From positions 62,001 through 126,000 of the forward strand of contig JAIEMJ010000024.1 in assembly GCA_019752335.1 (NCBI GenBank): DNA of 64,000 bases, written 5' to 3'. Each line of letters starts with the position of its first letter. The first letter of the stretch is position 1. The stretch is from Bryobacteraceae bacterium. GTDB lineage: Bacteria > Acidobacteriota > Terriglobia > Bryobacterales > Bryobacteraceae. A model generated the notes under the pieces. The model ran no database searches. It saw nothing but the letters and a program-made list of their open reading frames with translations, and was not told where the DNA came from. A program made the position numbers and the translations under genes. Below, piece by piece: positions 61,571-64,000 of the stretch.

Positions 61571-61678
61571 CTAGTGGTTCGGTATGCGGCTGCGGTGGCC
61601 GCCGGAGCCGCTGTCGTCCAGGAGCTTCCAGGCGATGAAGATGTATAGCAATACGAAGATCAGGTCGCCGAGGTCCAT
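61571..61678 (-). CDS. Candidate 35-residue single-pass membrane protein
   Basis: From ATG 61678 the frame reads MDLGDLIFVLLYIFIAWKLL, then DDSGSGGHRSRIPNH and stop. An acidic start, one hydrophobic helix and a basic Gly/Ser tail look like a small membrane protein. There is no good ribosome-binding site and no homologue I can name, so it may be chance; it stands divergent to mnmG in otherwise empty sequence. Confidence 0.35.
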   Translation of the reverse strand: MDLGDLIFVLLYIFIAWKLLDDSGSGGHRSRIPNH

Positions 61679-61798
61679 GTAGAGTTATTCTATATCCCTG
61701 GTTCTGAACCATCAAGGCCGGACGGGTTCAATTCAAGAGACTTTGGTTCTGGTACGAAGCCGCTAATTACAACAACCGATTGGACTTGCCCGCCGCTA

Positions 61799-61838
61799 TT
61801 GAGTTCTGGTTGACAAGTATTGTATTATCAATTAGATA
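61799..61838 (+). promoter_or_regulatory. Promoter region of mnmG
   Basis: A perfect -35 TTGACA (61810-61815) has only a weak -10 17 bases on (TAGATA), which would leave almost no leader. Alternatively TTGAGT (61799-61804) with 18 bases to TATTAT (61823-61828), a 5/6 match to TATAAT, would start transcription about 15-18 bases before the ATG. GAGGA at 61840-61844 is the ribosome-binding site. Confidence 0.45.
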
Positions 61839-61850
61839 CGAGGAATTTAC

Positions 61851-63674
<1,824 letters not shown>

Positions 63675-63719
63675 TGGCGGGAATTGGCGATCCCCGAATA
63701 TGGGCAGACGTGCCCGTAA

Positions 63720-63796
63720 CGAACCCCGACCGTGAGGGAGGGGACGCGCCTGAGGGGAGTCTAGGAGGCTATCCCCTCCCTTACGGTCGGGGTTCG
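63720..63796. repeat. Long inverted-repeat element upstream of rsmG
   Basis: Arms start CGAACCCCGACCGTGAGG and end with the inverse at 63772-63796 around 27 bases of unrelated centre; TAA before and TTA after extend the symmetry. Same arms as 14674-14754. It lies between mnmG and rsmG, in the spacer that normally has no such element. Confidence 0.8.
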
Positions 63797-63818
63797 TTAG
63801 CGGGCCGGCGAGGGCTAC

Positions 63819-64000
63819 ATGCGGATTGAAGACTTCCGGGCGCTCGTCGCGACTCGTCTGTTGGGGATCTGGGAAGTAGAGGACAAGGCGCTGGCGAAAC
63901 TCGCGCGGCACCATGACCTCTTCGACCGGTGGAATCAGCGCATGGACCAGACGGCGGTGCGGGATACCGGTGAGGCTGTTGAGCGGCATTACTGCGAGGG
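63819..64000 (+). CDS. rsmG: 16S rRNA methyltransferase RsmG (GidB), N-terminal part, truncated by window edge
   Basis: The first 60 residues from ATG 63819 are in the window: MRIEDFRALVATRLLGIWEV at the start and LFDRWNQRMDQTAVRDTGEA then VERHYCEG, matching the family motif LxxWNxxxNLT...RHxxDSL. RsmG methylates G527 of 16S rRNA. The SAM-binding domain is outside the window. GAGG lies just upstream of the ATG. It follows mnmG with only the inverted repeat between, so they may be co-transcribed. Confidence 0.85.
   Translation, partial: MRIEDFRALVATRLLGIWEVEDKALAKLARHHDLFDRWNQRMDQTAVRDTGEAVERHYCE

Overview
This window looks like a chromosomal segment from an Acidobacteriota bacterium of the Bryobacterales/Solibacter type. 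I infer this from the high GC content, a secreted protease ending in a TIGR03437-type domain with BACON and PPC-like modules, a large Oar-like TonB-dependent receptor with a carboxypeptidase-regulatory N-terminus, a multicopy-type TGPRT/KHGL hypothetical gene, and families of short dispersed hairpin repeats. No tRNA or rRNA gene was seen. The segment appears to lie near the replication origin: dnaA (28.9-30.2 kb), dnaN (59.4-60.6 kb), mnmG (61.9-63.7 kb) and the start of rsmG (end of window) are all present, and two non-coding regions carry DnaA-box-like sites.

Layout. 0-8.4 kb (+): end of greB, a lipoprotein, an atypical SDR, a thioredoxin-like protein coupled to a secreted 12-repeat ankyrin protein, a NarL-type two-component pair, a TIM-barrel isomerase and ornithine aminotransferase. 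8.4-11.9 kb (-): a secreted protein of four modules in an ABAB order, a CarD-type regulator with a clear terminator, and a DUF2461 protein. 12-17.2 kb (+): pseudouridine synthase, aroC, def, fmt, argJ and a small secreted protein, with a repeat cluster between def and fmt. 17.2-24 kb: an ORF6N gene containing a 29-bp palindrome, TonB, a B12-binding radical SAM enzyme and the TonB-dependent receptor. 24.2-28.9 kb (+): an AhpD-like protein and a 1217-residue secreted metallopeptidase. 28.9-33.6 kb: dnaA (-) and three coupled family-2 glycosyltransferases (+). 33.6-42.2 kb: TauE/SafE permease, the TGPRT gene, a leucine-rich-repeat protein coupled to trmFO, an M61 peptidase, an lepB/S9 peptidase/hydrolase operon and a DPM-like glycosyltransferase. 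42.2-48.9 kb (-): an operon of nfo, leuS, hpnC, hpnD and a DUF885 lipoprotein, so squalene synthesis (hopanoid or related) is likely. 48.9-54.1 kb: YceI, DUF2721, an Hsp70-like protein with an SDR, antitoxin remnants, a hydrolase and ybaK. 54.1-54.8 kb: a non-coding graveyard with a broken BrnA-like antitoxin, a hairpin repeat and an apparently ORF-less group II intron. 54.8-60.6 kb (-): a TPR-thioredoxin protein, M20 peptidase, DUF1080 protein and dnaN. 60.6-64 kb: a putative origin region, a broken secreted-protein gene, mnmG and rsmG.

How it fits together. Most of the window is housekeeping (replication initiation, tRNA modification, translation, formyl-Met metabolism, chorismate and arginine synthesis) interleaved with secreted hydrolases and envelope proteins. 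Genes are tightly packed: ATGA-type stop/start overlaps are frequent and several divergent pairs have start codons within 25 bp. The least explained material is the dispersed repeats, the intron beside one of them, the palindrome inside the ORF6N gene, and the very uneven use of the TTA leucine codon between adjacent genes.
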